NCBI RefSeq assembly: GCF_001424125.1
Contig: NZ_LMQI01000005.1
Span: 536,162 to 600,161 of the forward strand
Origin: Cellulomonas sp. Leaf395
Lineage (GTDB): Bacteria; Actinomycetota; Actinomycetes; Actinomycetales; Cellulomonadaceae
Length of the DNA: 64,000 nucleotides
Direction: 5' to 3'
Shown: one piece after another, positions 25,853 to 32,931 of the stretch
Layout of the letters: the number at the start of each line of letters is the position of its first letter
Position numbering within the stretch: position 1 is the stretch's first letter
The notes under the pieces: generated by a model
What the model was told of the DNA's origin: nothing
Seen by the model: the letters and a program-made list of their open reading frames with translations, nothing else
Database searches by the model: none
Made by a program: the position numbers and the translations under genes

Positions 25853-26575
25853 TCAGGTCCGCGCGGCTGCCAGCGCCGTGTCCGACCCCTGCACCCGGAT
25901 CTCCACCCGCCGGATCGTGTCCGTGACGATGCTCGACGACGCGCCGAGCCCTCGTGCCCCGGTGGCACCCCCGGTCCACGTCGCGACGACCGTGCTCGTG
26001 CCGTCGTCGTCGACGAGCACCAGCTCGTACGTCGGCACCGTGTCGTAGGGCCCCGCCGACGACGGGTACCGGCACTCCCAGTCGATCCGGGTGCCCCAGC
26101 GCTTCTCCTGCAGGGTGAGGTCTGCGCTGACCGCGGCAGCACCGACCGGTTCCAGCTGCAGCTCCGTGACCTGCGAGGACGCCGACGGGACGGCCACCGG
26201 GGTCGCAGCCGGTCGACCGAGGAGCACACCGGCGACCCCGGCGAGCACCAGCAGCACCGCCGCCGCGCTCGCCAGCACGGCGGTGCGGCGCCGTCGTTCC
26301 CGGTGCACGGCACGTGCCACGGAGGCCAGCTCCACGACCTCGGCCGCCGGGTGCCCACCGAGGGCGGTCGCCTCGTCGGCCGGCACCATCCGCAGCAGCC
26401 CGGGCATCCCCGCCAGCTCGGCGACGGCCGCATGGCAGGAGGCGCACGTGCGCAGGTGGTCCTCGAACGCGCGGCGGTCCGCGGGGTCCAGCGACCCGAG
26501 CACGTAGGCCGCGTCCCACTCGCGGAACGGGTCCTCGCCCGTGGCCCGCTGGTCGTCCGTGTCGCGGCCGGTCAT
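25853..26575 (-). CDS. Membrane anti-sigma factor with a zinc-binding N-terminus (RskA-like)
   Basis: A 240-residue protein. The cytosolic N-terminus (1-95) has the ZAS-type His-x3-Cys-x2-Cys (His40, Cys44, Cys47), then one transmembrane helix (about 99-120) and an extracytoplasmic domain (about 125-240) of the RskA C-terminal type, which senses a signal leading to proteolysis. It binds and silences the sigma factor encoded just upstream; the two genes overlap by ATGA. The output promoters are probably the TGAACC/CGT elements upstream of the sigma gene. Confidence 0.88.
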   Translation of the reverse strand: MTGRDTDDQRATGEDPFREWDAAYVLGSLDPADRRAFEDHLRTCASCHAAVAELAGMPGLLRMVPADEATALGGHPAAEVVELASVARAVHRERRRRTAVLASAAAVLLVLAGVAGVLLGRPAATPVAVPSASSQVTELQLEPVGAAAVSADLTLQEKRWGTRIDWECRYPSSAGPYDTVPTYELVLVDDDGTSTVVATWTGGATGARGLGASSSIVTDTIRRVEIRVQGSDTALAAART

Positions 26576-27078
26576 GCCGAGACTCCTCTCTCCTGGAGCG
26601 CGAGACGCAGCGCGCGCAGCGCGTAGTGCATCCGGGACTTCACGGTCCCCTCCGGGATCCGCTGCTCGCGGGCCAGCTCCGCGACGGATCGTCCGCCGTA
26701 ATAGGCGCCGACCACGACGGCCCGGTGCTCGGGCGTGAGCTGCTCGAGCGCATCAGCCACCAACCAGCTGTCGAGCACCGCCTGGGACGCGTCGGGCTGC
26801 GGCGTGTCGGGAGCCGCGGCCGTCGTGCGCTCCCGCGCGTGGCGTGCGCTGCGGCGGTCGTCGATCACGAGGTTGCGGACCACGGTGTAGAGCCACGCGC
26901 GCGCCGCCCCCTCCTCGCGCGCGAGCACCTCCGGATGCTTCCACGCCCGCACCATCGCCTCCTGCACCACGTCCTCGGCGAGCGCACGGTCGCCGGTCAG
27001 GCGCACGACGTAGCTCTGCAGCGGTCGCGCGTAGGACTCGTGGAGAGCGCGCAGGAGCGCGTCGGGTTCCTCGGCCAC
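26572..27078 (-). CDS. ECF sigma factor (SigK/SigL-like)
   Basis: A 168-residue group 4 sigma factor: region 2 at about 8-75 (YARPLQSYVVRLTGDRALAEDVVQEAMVRAWKHPEV) and region 4 at about 110-162 (LTPEHRAVVVGAYYGGRSVAELAREQRIPEGTVKSRMHYALRALR). GTG at 27078 follows GGAGG. Co-encoded with an RskA-type anti-sigma. The region upstream has the same TGAACC-N16-CGT promoter in both directions, so it probably activates itself and the lipoprotein gene. The promoter resembles that described for mycobacterial SigL, which suggests membership of that group. Confidence 0.88.
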   Translation of the reverse strand: MAEEPDALLRALHESYARPLQSYVVRLTGDRALAEDVVQEAMVRAWKHPEVLAREEGAARAWLYTVVRNLVIDDRRSARHARERTTAAAPDTPQPDASQAVLDSWLVADALEQLTPEHRAVVVGAYYGGRSVAELAREQRIPEGTVKSRMHYALRALRLALQERGVSA

Positions 27079-27113
27079 GCCGCCTCCTGCCCGTCATCGG
27101 TCCGTCTACCCAC

Positions 27114-27141
27114 TCAACGATGAACCCCCGCGGGAGGTTCA
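27114..27141 (-). promoter_or_regulatory. ECF-type promoter of the sigma/anti-sigma operon
   Basis: On the minus strand TGAACC (27141-27136) is followed after exactly 16 bases by CGTTGA (27119-27114), 36 bases before the sigma-factor start. The -35 arm forms an inverted repeat with a second TGAACC at 27121-27126. Confidence 0.7.
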
Positions 27142-27150
27142 GCGGGTGCG

Positions 27151-27178
27151 TGAACCGTCGGGTCGGCGGCCTCGTAGT
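27151..27178 (+). promoter_or_regulatory. ECF-type promoter of the lipoprotein gene
   Basis: TGAACC (27151-27156), a 16-base spacer and CGTAGT (27173-27178), 53 bases before the lipoprotein start. It has the same elements and spacing as the promoter on the other strand. Confidence 0.7.
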
Positions 27179-27230
27179 CCCACGTAGCAGGTCCCGGGGC
27201 CGGGGCCGGCTACGACCAGAGGAGACCATC

Positions 27231-27737
27231 GTGCGACGGACCATCCTGTACTCGATCACTGCGCTCGTGGCTGCGGCCACCCTGACTGCGTGCGGAGGCG
27301 GTTCTGACGAGGAGACGCCCGAACCGGCGGGCGACGCGACCAGCGCCGAGGAGTCGCCGGCGGAGGAGATGACGGAGGAGATGTCGGTCGACCTCACGAC
27401 GGCCGACTCCGAGCTGGGCATGATCGTCGTCGACGGCGACGGCATGACCGCGTACTACTTCCTCAACGACACCAAGGACTCCGGCGCGAGCGCCTGCGAG
27501 GGCGACTGCCTGACGGCCTGGCCGCCCATCACCACGGAGTCCGACACACCGACGGTCGAGGGCGTGACCGGTGAGGTCGGCACGATCACCGCGACCGACG
27601 GGTCGACGCAGATCACCATCGACGGTCGACCGGTCTACACGTTCGCGCAGGACACGGCACCCGGAGACGTGAAGGGACAGGGCGTCAACGACGTCTGGTA
27701 CGTCATCGCGCCGGACGGCTCCGAGATCGATGACTGA
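27231..27737 (+). CDS. Secreted-repeat lipoprotein (COG4315 type), ECF sigma target
   Basis: A 168-residue lipoprotein: signal with lipobox LTAC (Cys21), an acidic Glu/Pro/Ala linker (about 22-55), then two copies of the short repeat of this family (about 56-100 and 108-160; GMIVVDGDGMTAYYFLND and TQITIDGRPVYTFAQD) with a CEGDC motif between. The family is common next to sigma/anti-sigma genes, but its function is unknown; a role in envelope or redox stress is inferred. GTG 27231 follows GAGGAGA. The gene is divergent from the sigma operon and shares its promoter pattern. Confidence 0.85.
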   Translation: MRRTILYSITALVAAATLTACGGGSDEETPEPAGDATSAEESPAEEMTEEMSVDLTTADSELGMIVVDGDGMTAYYFLNDTKDSGASACEGDCLTAWPPITTESDTPTVEGVTGEVGTITATDGSTQITIDGRPVYTFAQDTAPGDVKGQGVNDVWYVIAPDGSEIDD

Positions 27738-27745
27738 CGCGCGCG

Positions 27746-27782
27746 GACCCGGACGTCGGTCGCGTCGGCCGTCGTCCGGGTC
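27746..27782. terminator. Terminator between the lipoprotein and VOC genes
   Basis: GACCCGGACG (27746-27755) pairs with CGTCCGGGTC (27773-27782) across a 17-base loop, between the stops of two convergent genes. Confidence 0.6.
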
Positions 27783-27794
27783 GGGCGCGGTCCG

Positions 27795-28193
27795 TCAGCC
27801 GAGACCGTTGCGCGGGTCCGTCTCGACGTTGAGGACGTTCCCGTCGGGGTCGGCGAACCAGGCCGCGCTCATGGTTCCGTCGGTCAGGACACCGTCGGTC
27901 CACGTGGCGTCGCCCGGCAGATCGAACGTCTGGAACTGGATCCCGGCGGCTCGCAGTGCGGCGATCTCGGTGTCGAACGCGTCCGAGGACAGCTGGAAGG
28001 AGATCCCGGTCGCCTTGTTGGTGCCGGCGTAGGCGGACGGGTATACCAGGAACCCGCCGTTGGACGTGCGGTAGATGACGCCGTCGGGCACGTCGGGACC
28101 GCTGGAGAACCCCAGCGTTCCCTCGTAGAACTCCCGGGCCCGGTCCAGGTCACTGACGGCGAGGACGGGGATGGCGGCGTGGTCGGCGAGCAT
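27795..28193 (-). CDS. VOC (glyoxalase-fold) family protein
   Basis: A 132-residue protein with two beta-alpha-beta-beta-beta units. It starts MLADHAAIPVLAVSDLDRAREFYEGTLGF, with a histidine near the first metal position, and ends with the WFADPDGNVLNVE motif whose glutamate commonly binds metal. The superfamily includes glyoxalases, dioxygenases and antibiotic-resistance proteins; the substrate cannot be inferred. It is convergent with the lipoprotein gene and about 150 bases from the divergent cytochrome-like gene. Confidence 0.8.
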   Translation of the reverse strand: MLADHAAIPVLAVSDLDRAREFYEGTLGFSSGPDVPDGVIYRTSNGGFLVYPSAYAGTNKATGISFQLSSDAFDTEIAALRAAGIQFQTFDLPGDATWTDGVLTDGTMSAAWFADPDGNVLNVETDPRNGLG

Positions 28194-28344
28194 GGTGCCT
28201 CCCGTTGCGGGCCAGCCGTCCGTCGGCGGGCCGGCTCCTCGACGCTAGAACCGTGACGGACGACCGTCCAGGGCTCGTGCACATGTGTGCAGCACCTCAC
28301 CCGCAGGCCTTCCCCGTCGGCGCTTCTCGGGCCACCATCGACCG

Positions 28345-28911
28345 GTGAGCACCGACGCGCGCGCGCCCGAGGCCCCGTCGCAGTGGGGGCTGGCCGTGCT
28401 CGGGGCGGTCGGACTCGCCGTGGCGGCCGCGCTCGCGGCGTACGCGGAGATGCACCCGGGCGACGGAGCCGCCCTCACGACTCTCGGGTTCGCCAGCATG
28501 CTCGAGATGAAGGCGTGGCTGACCACCGCGGCCACCGCCCTCGTCGTCGTCCAGGTGCTCTCGGCCTTGGCGATGTGGGGTCGGCTTCCCGGGGTGACGG
28601 ACACACCCGCCTGGGTGTCCGGTCTGCACCGATGGTCCGGCACCGTCGCGTTCCTGCTGACGCTGCCGGTGGTCTTCCACTGCGTGTGGTCCCTCGGCTT
28701 CGAGGACGAGTCCGTCCGCGTGCTCGTCCACTCCGTCGCCGGATGCGTGCTCTACGGCGTGTTCGCGGCGAAGATGCTGGCCCTGCGCCTGCGTGGGCTG
28801 CCCTCGATCACCGTGCCCCTCCTCGGCGGCCTCCTCGCGGGCGCCATCGTGGTCCTCTGGTTCAGCTCCGCGCTGTGGTTCTTCAGCCAGTCCGGGGAGG
28901 TGAGCTACTGA
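28345..28911 (+). CDS. DUF6529 family four- or five-helix membrane protein, possibly haem-binding
   Basis: A 188-residue integral membrane protein with hydrophobic segments at about 15-35, 50-72, 92-115, 122-145 and 155-180. Conserved-looking histidines sit in helices (LHRWSGTVAFLL, VVFHCVW, LVHSVAGCVLYG), a pattern like b-type cytochromes such as cytochrome b561. That suggests, but does not prove, haem binding. The next gene is a Rieske protein starting two bases after its stop, so the two probably work together in electron transfer. GTG at 28345 starts a short Asp/Ala/Pro-rich cytosolic tail. Confidence 0.75.
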   Translation: MSTDARAPEAPSQWGLAVLGAVGLAVAAALAAYAEMHPGDGAALTTLGFASMLEMKAWLTTAATALVVVQVLSALAMWGRLPGVTDTPAWVSGLHRWSGTVAFLLTLPVVFHCVWSLGFEDESVRVLVHSVAGCVLYGVFAAKMLALRLRGLPSITVPLLGGLLAGAIVVLWFSSALWFFSQSGEVSY

Positions 28912-28912
28912 C

Positions 28913-29374
28913 ATGGGCACCCCACAGGTCAGCCGCCGGTCGGTGCTCGAGGGGACCGGCGTCGCGCTCGCGGCCGGCGCGCTCGGGTACGTCGGCTTCG
29001 TGGCGCTCGGACCGGTACCCGGCTCCGAGGGCGATAACGACGACGGCGACTCCTCGGGGAAGGGGTCCGGCGGTGACGGCGAGGACTCGCACTTCCTGGC
29101 GGCCGTCGACGACATCCCCGACGGCGGCGGCATGGTGCTGAGCGACGACAAGCTGGTGCTCACCCGCGACGGCGACTCGGTCCGGTGCTTCTCGGCGGTG
29201 TGCACCCACCAGGGCTGCCTCGTCGCCGGTGTGCAGGACGGCGAGATCCGGTGCCCCTGCCACGGCAGCGCGTTCGACGCGGCGACGGGCGCCGTGGTCC
29301 GGGGCCCGGCGAGCGACCCGCTGGAGCCGGAGGACATCGAGGTCACCGACCAGGGCGAGGTGCTGCGCGCATGA
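28913..29374 (+). CDS. Tat-exported Rieske [2Fe-2S] protein
   Basis: A 153-residue protein with a twin-arginine signal or anchor (SRRSVLEG at 7-14, hydrophobic 15-35), an Asp/Gly/Ser-rich linker (36-60) and a Rieske domain. The cluster ligands are Cys97 and His99 (CTHQGC) and Cys114 and His117 (CPCHGS); Cys102 and Cys116 can form the usual disulfide. It lies between a possible b-type cytochrome and a 30-residue membrane peptide, with an ATGA overlap to the latter, implying a small membrane redox complex. It is not the cytochrome bc complex subunit QcrA, which is longer. Confidence 0.9.
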   Translation: MGTPQVSRRSVLEGTGVALAAGALGYVGFVALGPVPGSEGDNDDGDSSGKGSGGDGEDSHFLAAVDDIPDGGGMVLSDDKLVLTRDGDSVRCFSAVCTHQGCLVAGVQDGEIRCPCHGSAFDAATGAVVRGPASDPLEPEDIEVTDQGEVLRA

Positions 29375-29463
29375 GGTCCTTCTGGGGGCGCCTGCCCACG
29401 CTCCTGTGGATCGCCGGAGCGGCCGCGACCGCCGGCGCGATGCTGGCGGCACTGCGCGGCTGA
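29371..29463 (+). CDS. 30-residue single-helix membrane peptide
   Basis: The ATG overlaps the Rieske stop as ATGA. The product MRSFWGRLPTLLWIAGAAAT plus ten more residues (ending AALRG) is a basic N-terminus followed by one hydrophobic helix of about 19 residues, as in small subunits of respiratory complexes. It is too short for usual gene callers. The tight overlap and the membrane-helix composition are the evidence; translation is inferred. Confidence 0.55.
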   Translation: MRSFWGRLPTLLWIAGAAATAGAMLAALRG

Positions 29464-29482
29464 GACGTCGCCGCCTCTTGTC

Positions 29483-29510
29483 TGGACACGCCTGACCTGG
29501 GTGGTACGTT
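29483..29510 (+). promoter_or_regulatory. Housekeeping-type promoter candidate for the DUF6325 operon
   Basis: TGGACA (29483-29488), a 16-base spacer and TACGTT (29505-29510) lie about 110 bases before the DUF6325 start, in the 155-base gap after the Rieske operon. Confidence 0.4.
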
Positions 29511-29618
29511 CCAAGACGACGGGCACGAGGCGACCGTGACGGCGCCGGTGCCCGGGCGACGGGGACGTGTCGAGTCCTCGTGCTGATGTCGAACGGAAAC
29601 AGCGAGAGGACGGCCCGA

Positions 29619-30068
29619 ATGACGCAGGATCTGGCGGGGCTCGAGGAGACAGGCCCCATCGACTACCTGGTAGTCGCTTTCCCGCACGCTCACTTCACCG
29701 GTGAGGCATTTCCCATCCTGGTCGACCTGGTGGAGCGCGGCATCATCCGCATCCTCGACCTGTCCTTCATCCAGAAGGCGGAGGACGGCTCCGTCTCCGG
29801 CCTGGAGCTGACCGAGCTGACCGACGGCGGTGTCGACCTCACGATCTTCGACGGCGCGTCGTCCGGCCTCCTGGGCGACGACGACCTCGCGGAGGCCGCG
29901 AACGCGCTGTCCCCTGGGGATGCCGCCGCGGTGTTCGTGTACGAGAACCTGTGGGCCGCCCCGTTCGCGGTGGCCCTGCGGCGCGCGGGTGGCCAGCTCG
30001 TCGCCAGCGGACGCATCCCGGTGCAGGCGGTCATCGCTGCCCTGGACGCCATCGAACCCGTCGCCTGA
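29619..30068 (+). CDS. DUF6325 family protein
   Basis: A 149-residue acidic protein starting MTQDLAGLEETGPIDYLVVAFPHAHFTGE. It shows alternating beta-strand and helix (LVVAFP, RGIIRILDLSFIQK, AAVFVYENLWAAPFAVALRRAGGQLVASG). DUF6325 proteins are of unknown function and commonly precede a SHOCT protein, as here (19 bases apart). ATG 29619 has GAGAGGA 8 bases upstream and is preferred over the ATG-type starts at 29580 and 29586. Confidence 0.8.
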   Translation: MTQDLAGLEETGPIDYLVVAFPHAHFTGEAFPILVDLVERGIIRILDLSFIQKAEDGSVSGLELTELTDGGVDLTIFDGASSGLLGDDDLAEAANALSPGDAAAVFVYENLWAAPFAVALRRAGGQLVASGRIPVQAVIAALDAIEPVA

Positions 30069-30087
30069 AACCGAGGAGGAGCTACCG

Positions 30088-30393
30088 ATGCCAGGACTGA
30101 TCCGCGGGGTCGCCAGGACCGCCGTCATCGCAGGAACCGCCACCAGCGTCTCGAACCGGGTCTCCCGGCGACAGGCCGGACGCTGGGCCGACCAGGAGCA
30201 GCAGCAGCAGGCCGCCGCCGCACCACCGCCGCCGCAGTACGCCGCTCCCGCGCCGGTCTACGCGCCGCCGCCCCCCGGCCCGGACATGGACGCCAAGCTG
30301 GCCCAGCTCGCCCAGCTGGGCTCGCTGCGGGACGCCGGCGTGCTCAGTGACACCGAGTTCGAGGTGCAGAAGAACCGCATCCTGACGAGCTGA
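30088..30393 (+). CDS. SHOCT-domain protein
   Basis: A 101-residue protein: an N-terminal hydrophobic/basic segment (MPGLIRGVARTAVIAGTATSVSNRVSRRQAGRW), a Gln/Ala/Pro-rich linker (about 36-65, with runs of Q, A and P) and a C-terminal SHOCT helix pair (DMDAKLAQLAQLGSLRDAGVLSDTEFEVQKNRIL). SHOCT domains bind partners or oligomerise. GAGGAGGA precedes the ATG. It is the second gene of the DUF6325 operon, followed by a strong terminator. Confidence 0.8.
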   Translation: MPGLIRGVARTAVIAGTATSVSNRVSRRQAGRWADQEQQQQAAAAPPPPQYAAPAPVYAPPPPGPDMDAKLAQLAQLGSLRDAGVLSDTEFEVQKNRILTS

Positions 30394-30410
30394 CGCGTCC
30401 GAGACGCACA

Positions 30411-30451
30411 CGACCCCGGTCCGGCACGAGCTACGTGCCGGACCGGGGTCG
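30411..30451. terminator. Strong terminator between the SHOCT and nfo genes
   Basis: A perfect 17-bp stem (30411-30427 with 30435-30451) and a seven-base loop, placed between two convergent genes and probably serving both. Confidence 0.85.
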
Positions 30452-30479
30452 TTCTGCGGGGATCAGGCGACCGCCGCGC

Positions 30480-31265
30480 TCACCCGGCGAGGGCCGCCCG
30501 CAGGAACGCGATGTCCTGAGCCTGGCTCTCCGCCGGGGTCTCGACGAGCGCGTCGCAGCCGGCCTCCCGCACGACGTGAGCGATCAGCTCGGGCGGGATC
30601 GTGCCCGACGCGAAGCCCGCGTGCCGGTCGCGCGCGGAGCCCTGCGCGTCACGCGAGCTGTTGGCATGCACCAGGTCGACCTGCCCCGTGATGCGCCGCA
30701 CCCGCTCGACCACGGTCTCCAGGTCCTCCCCCGCCGCCCACGCGTGGCACGTGTCGAGGCACAGCCCGACGTCGTAGCCGCCGATCGCGTCCCAGAGCAT
30801 CGCGAGCCCGTCGAGGGTCCGGGCGCACGCGTTCTCACCACCGGCCGTGTTCTCGACCAGGATCTTCACGGGGAACGTCGCGCGCTCGAACGTCTTGCGC
30901 CAGTTCTCGATGCCGACCGCGATGTCGTCACCGTCGCCGACGTGGCCCCCGTGCACGATGAGTGCTCGCGCGCCCAGGCCTGCTGCGGCGGCGGCGTGCT
31001 GCGCGATCATGTTCCGGCTCGGGATCCGGATCCGGTTGTTGGTCGACGCGACGTTCACCAGGTACGGCGCGTGCGCGTAGATGCCGAGGCCCGAGGCCAC
31101 CAAGGCGTCTGCGTCGTCGCGCGGGACCGGCTTCTTCCAGCCTTGCGGGTCGGCCAAGAACAGCTGGACACACTCTGCGTCCAGCTCGGCGGCGGTTGCC
31201 ACCGGGTCGTCACCACGCACATGGGCGCCGATGAGCACCACGTCGGTCTCCCTCCGGTCGGGCAC
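30480..31265 (-). CDS. nfo: Endonuclease IV-type AP endonuclease
   Basis: A 261-residue TIM-barrel enzyme of base-excision repair that cuts 5-prime to abasic sites. Zinc-ligand motifs are present in order: HAPYLVN (about 65), HGGHVGDG (about 105), VENTAGGEN (about 138), LDTCHAWAAGED (about 170), HANSSRDAQGSARDRHAGFASG (about 200-220) and ETP near the C-terminus. GTG at 31265 is used. The CGNR gene on the same strand ends 42 bases upstream. Together with ogt, AlkD-like, Ku and LigD genes it adds to a repair-rich window. Confidence 0.9.
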   Translation of the reverse strand: MPDRRETDVVLIGAHVRGDDPVATAAELDAECVQLFLADPQGWKKPVPRDDADALVASGLGIYAHAPYLVNVASTNNRIRIPSRNMIAQHAAAAAGLGARALIVHGGHVGDGDDIAVGIENWRKTFERATFPVKILVENTAGGENACARTLDGLAMLWDAIGGYDVGLCLDTCHAWAAGEDLETVVERVRRITGQVDLVHANSSRDAQGSARDRHAGFASGTIPPELIAHVVREAGCDALVETPAESQAQDIAFLRAALAG

Positions 31266-31307
31266 GCGCCAGGCTAGACCGGACCGGTGACAGTCGCACA
31301 GGTGTGG

Positions 31308-31910
31308 TCAGTCCTCCTGGCGGAGGGCCGGCGCGCCGGCGCGACGGGCACGGTAGGCAGCGACGTGCGCCCGGTTCGCGCAGCCGTTGACGTCGCAGAA
31401 CCGGCGCGACCGGTTCCGGGACAGGTCGACGAGGACGGCGTCGCAGTCGTCGGCCTCGCAACGCTGGAGCCGGTCGTACTCGGCGCTGCGCACCACGTCG
31501 GCCATCGCCATCGCCGTCTCGACGAGCAGGACGGTCGCCAGCGGGGAGTGGGGTGCGGTGCCGTGCAGGTGCCAGTCCAGGTCGTCGTGCCGCGTGAGGT
31601 AGGGCACCGCTCCCCCGCGCGCCAGCATCTCGTTGAGAGTGCCGGCCGCGGTGTCGCGGTCGACGTCCCACAGGGCTGCGATCTGGTCGCGTGCGTCGCG
31701 CACCGCGGCGAGCTCGGTGGTGTCTCCGTCGTGCCGCGCCGTGTAGCCCCAGCGCGTGTAGAACTCGGTGACGTCGTCGACGGTCGCCATCGCGTCGTGG
31801 CCGTCGCGGCGGCGAGCAGTGTTCACCATCTCGACGGCCGCGGCGATGCTCATCTCGGTGTCAGGCGCGAAAACCACTTTGACTCCTGTCGGCATCCTAG
31901 GTAGCGTCAT
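31308..31910 (-). CDS. CGNR zinc-finger transcription regulator (ABATE domain)
   Basis: A 200-residue regulator. The N-terminal ABATE domain (about 15-145) likely binds a small molecule; the C-terminal zinc finger (about 150-190) reads CEADDCDAVLVDLSRNRSRRFC followed by DVNGCANRAHVAAYRARR, with the CxNR motif. It is divergent from an EamA exporter. A 9-bp inverted repeat (31907-31935) overlaps the ATG at 31910, so either the repressor binds over its own start or translation begins at the ATG of 31895 (MPTGVKVV). Confidence 0.85.
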   Translation of the reverse strand: MTLPRMPTGVKVVFAPDTEMSIAAAVEMVNTARRRDGHDAMATVDDVTEFYTRWGYTARHDGDTTELAAVRDARDQIAALWDVDRDTAAGTLNEMLARGGAVPYLTRHDDLDWHLHGTAPHSPLATVLLVETAMAMADVVRSAEYDRLQRCEADDCDAVLVDLSRNRSRRFCDVNGCANRAHVAAYRARRAGAPALRQED

Positions 31911-31935
31911 GAGTGTAATCGAACTTCACTCATGA
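31907..31935. promoter_or_regulatory. Inverted-repeat operator between the CGNR gene and the EamA gene
   Basis: TCATGAGTG and CACTCATGA form a perfect 9-bp inverted repeat with an 11-base A/T-richer spacer, placed symmetrically between the two divergent genes. It is the likely binding site of the CGNR regulator. Confidence 0.6.
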
Positions 31936-31962
31936 CATCTGTGCGGACGGGAGACCACGGCG

Positions 31963-32931
31963 ATGCCCCAGACCGTCGCGACGAACCGCTCCGTCGGCAT
32001 CGTCGCAGGTCTCGTCGCCGCCGTCGCCTTCGCCACCAGCGGCCCGGTGGTCAAGCCGCTGCTCGTAGCCGGGTGGTCACCCGGTTCCGCGATCCTCGTG
32101 CGGCTCTCCGTCGCCGCGCTGCTGCTGGCCCTCCCGGCGGCGTGGGCCGTCCGCGGACGCTGGCACGTGGTGCGCGACGAGTGGCGCACCATCCTCGGCT
32201 TCGGCGTGCTGGGCGTGGCCACCGCCTCGACCATGTACTACCTCGCGGTGGACCGGCTCCCCGTCGCCGTCGCCCTGCTCATCGAGTACACCGGACCGAT
32301 CCTGCTGGTCGCCTGGCGGTGGGCGAAGGATCGGCAGGCACCCACCCGCGCCACGCTCGTGGGCGCTGCGCTCGCGACCGGTGGACTGGTCTTCGTCCTC
32401 GACCTCACCGGGTCGTTGGAGCTGGACCCGGTCGGGCTGGTGTTCGCCCTCGTCTCCGCCGTCGGCAACGCCGCGTACTTCGCGTTCACCGGCCGCCCGT
32501 CCCAGCTCCCCCCGATCACCCTGGCCGGCGCCGGGATGGCGGTGGGAGCTCTCACGGTCGCCGTCGTCGCCGCGCTCGGGGTGCTCCCCCTGGCGGCGCC
32601 GGACGTGCGGGTCGAGATGCTCGGGGCACACGTGCACTGGATCGTGCCGCTGCTCGTCGTCGCCACCGTCCCGACCGCCTTCGCGTACGGCGTGAGCGCC
32701 CTGTCCGTGCGGCTCCTCGGGGAACGGCTCGCGTCCTTCCTGGCCCTGTCCGAGGTCCTCGTCGCCGTGCTGCTCGCGTGGGCACTGGTCGGTGAGGCAC
32801 CGCTGCCCGTCCAGATCGTCGGGATGGTCCTCGTGATCGCCGGGATCGCCCTGGTCCGGCGCGGGACCGACGTGGTCGAGGTCGAGACCGTCCTCGACCC
32901 AGCCCGAACCGTGGCTGACGCCCGCGTCTAG
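31963..32931 (+). CDS. EamA/DMT family exporter
   Basis: A 322-residue transporter with ten predicted transmembrane helices in two EamA repeats (about 12-145 and 155-300). It resembles RhtA-type amino-acid or metabolite exporters (IEYTGPILLVAWRW, FAYGVSALSVRLLGERLASFLALSEVLVAVLLAW). It is probably controlled by the divergent CGNR regulator. It ends tail-to-tail with the MFS gene; the TAG stops share CTAG at 32928-32931. Confidence 0.85.
   Translation: MPQTVATNRSVGIVAGLVAAVAFATSGPVVKPLLVAGWSPGSAILVRLSVAALLLALPAAWAVRGRWHVVRDEWRTILGFGVLGVATASTMYYLAVDRLPVAVALLIEYTGPILLVAWRWAKDRQAPTRATLVGAALATGGLVFVLDLTGSLELDPVGLVFALVSAVGNAAYFAFTGRPSQLPPITLAGAGMAVGALTVAVVAALGVLPLAAPDVRVEMLGAHVHWIVPLLVVATVPTAFAYGVSALSVRLLGERLASFLALSEVLVAVLLAWALVGEAPLPVQIVGMVLVIAGIALVRRGTDVVEVETVLDPARTVADARV

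Noticed and set aside
23833-26433. 866-codon minus-strand frame across the SpoIIE-type and anti-sigma genes
   Set aside because: Antisense shadow; both covered genes have clear domains in other frames.
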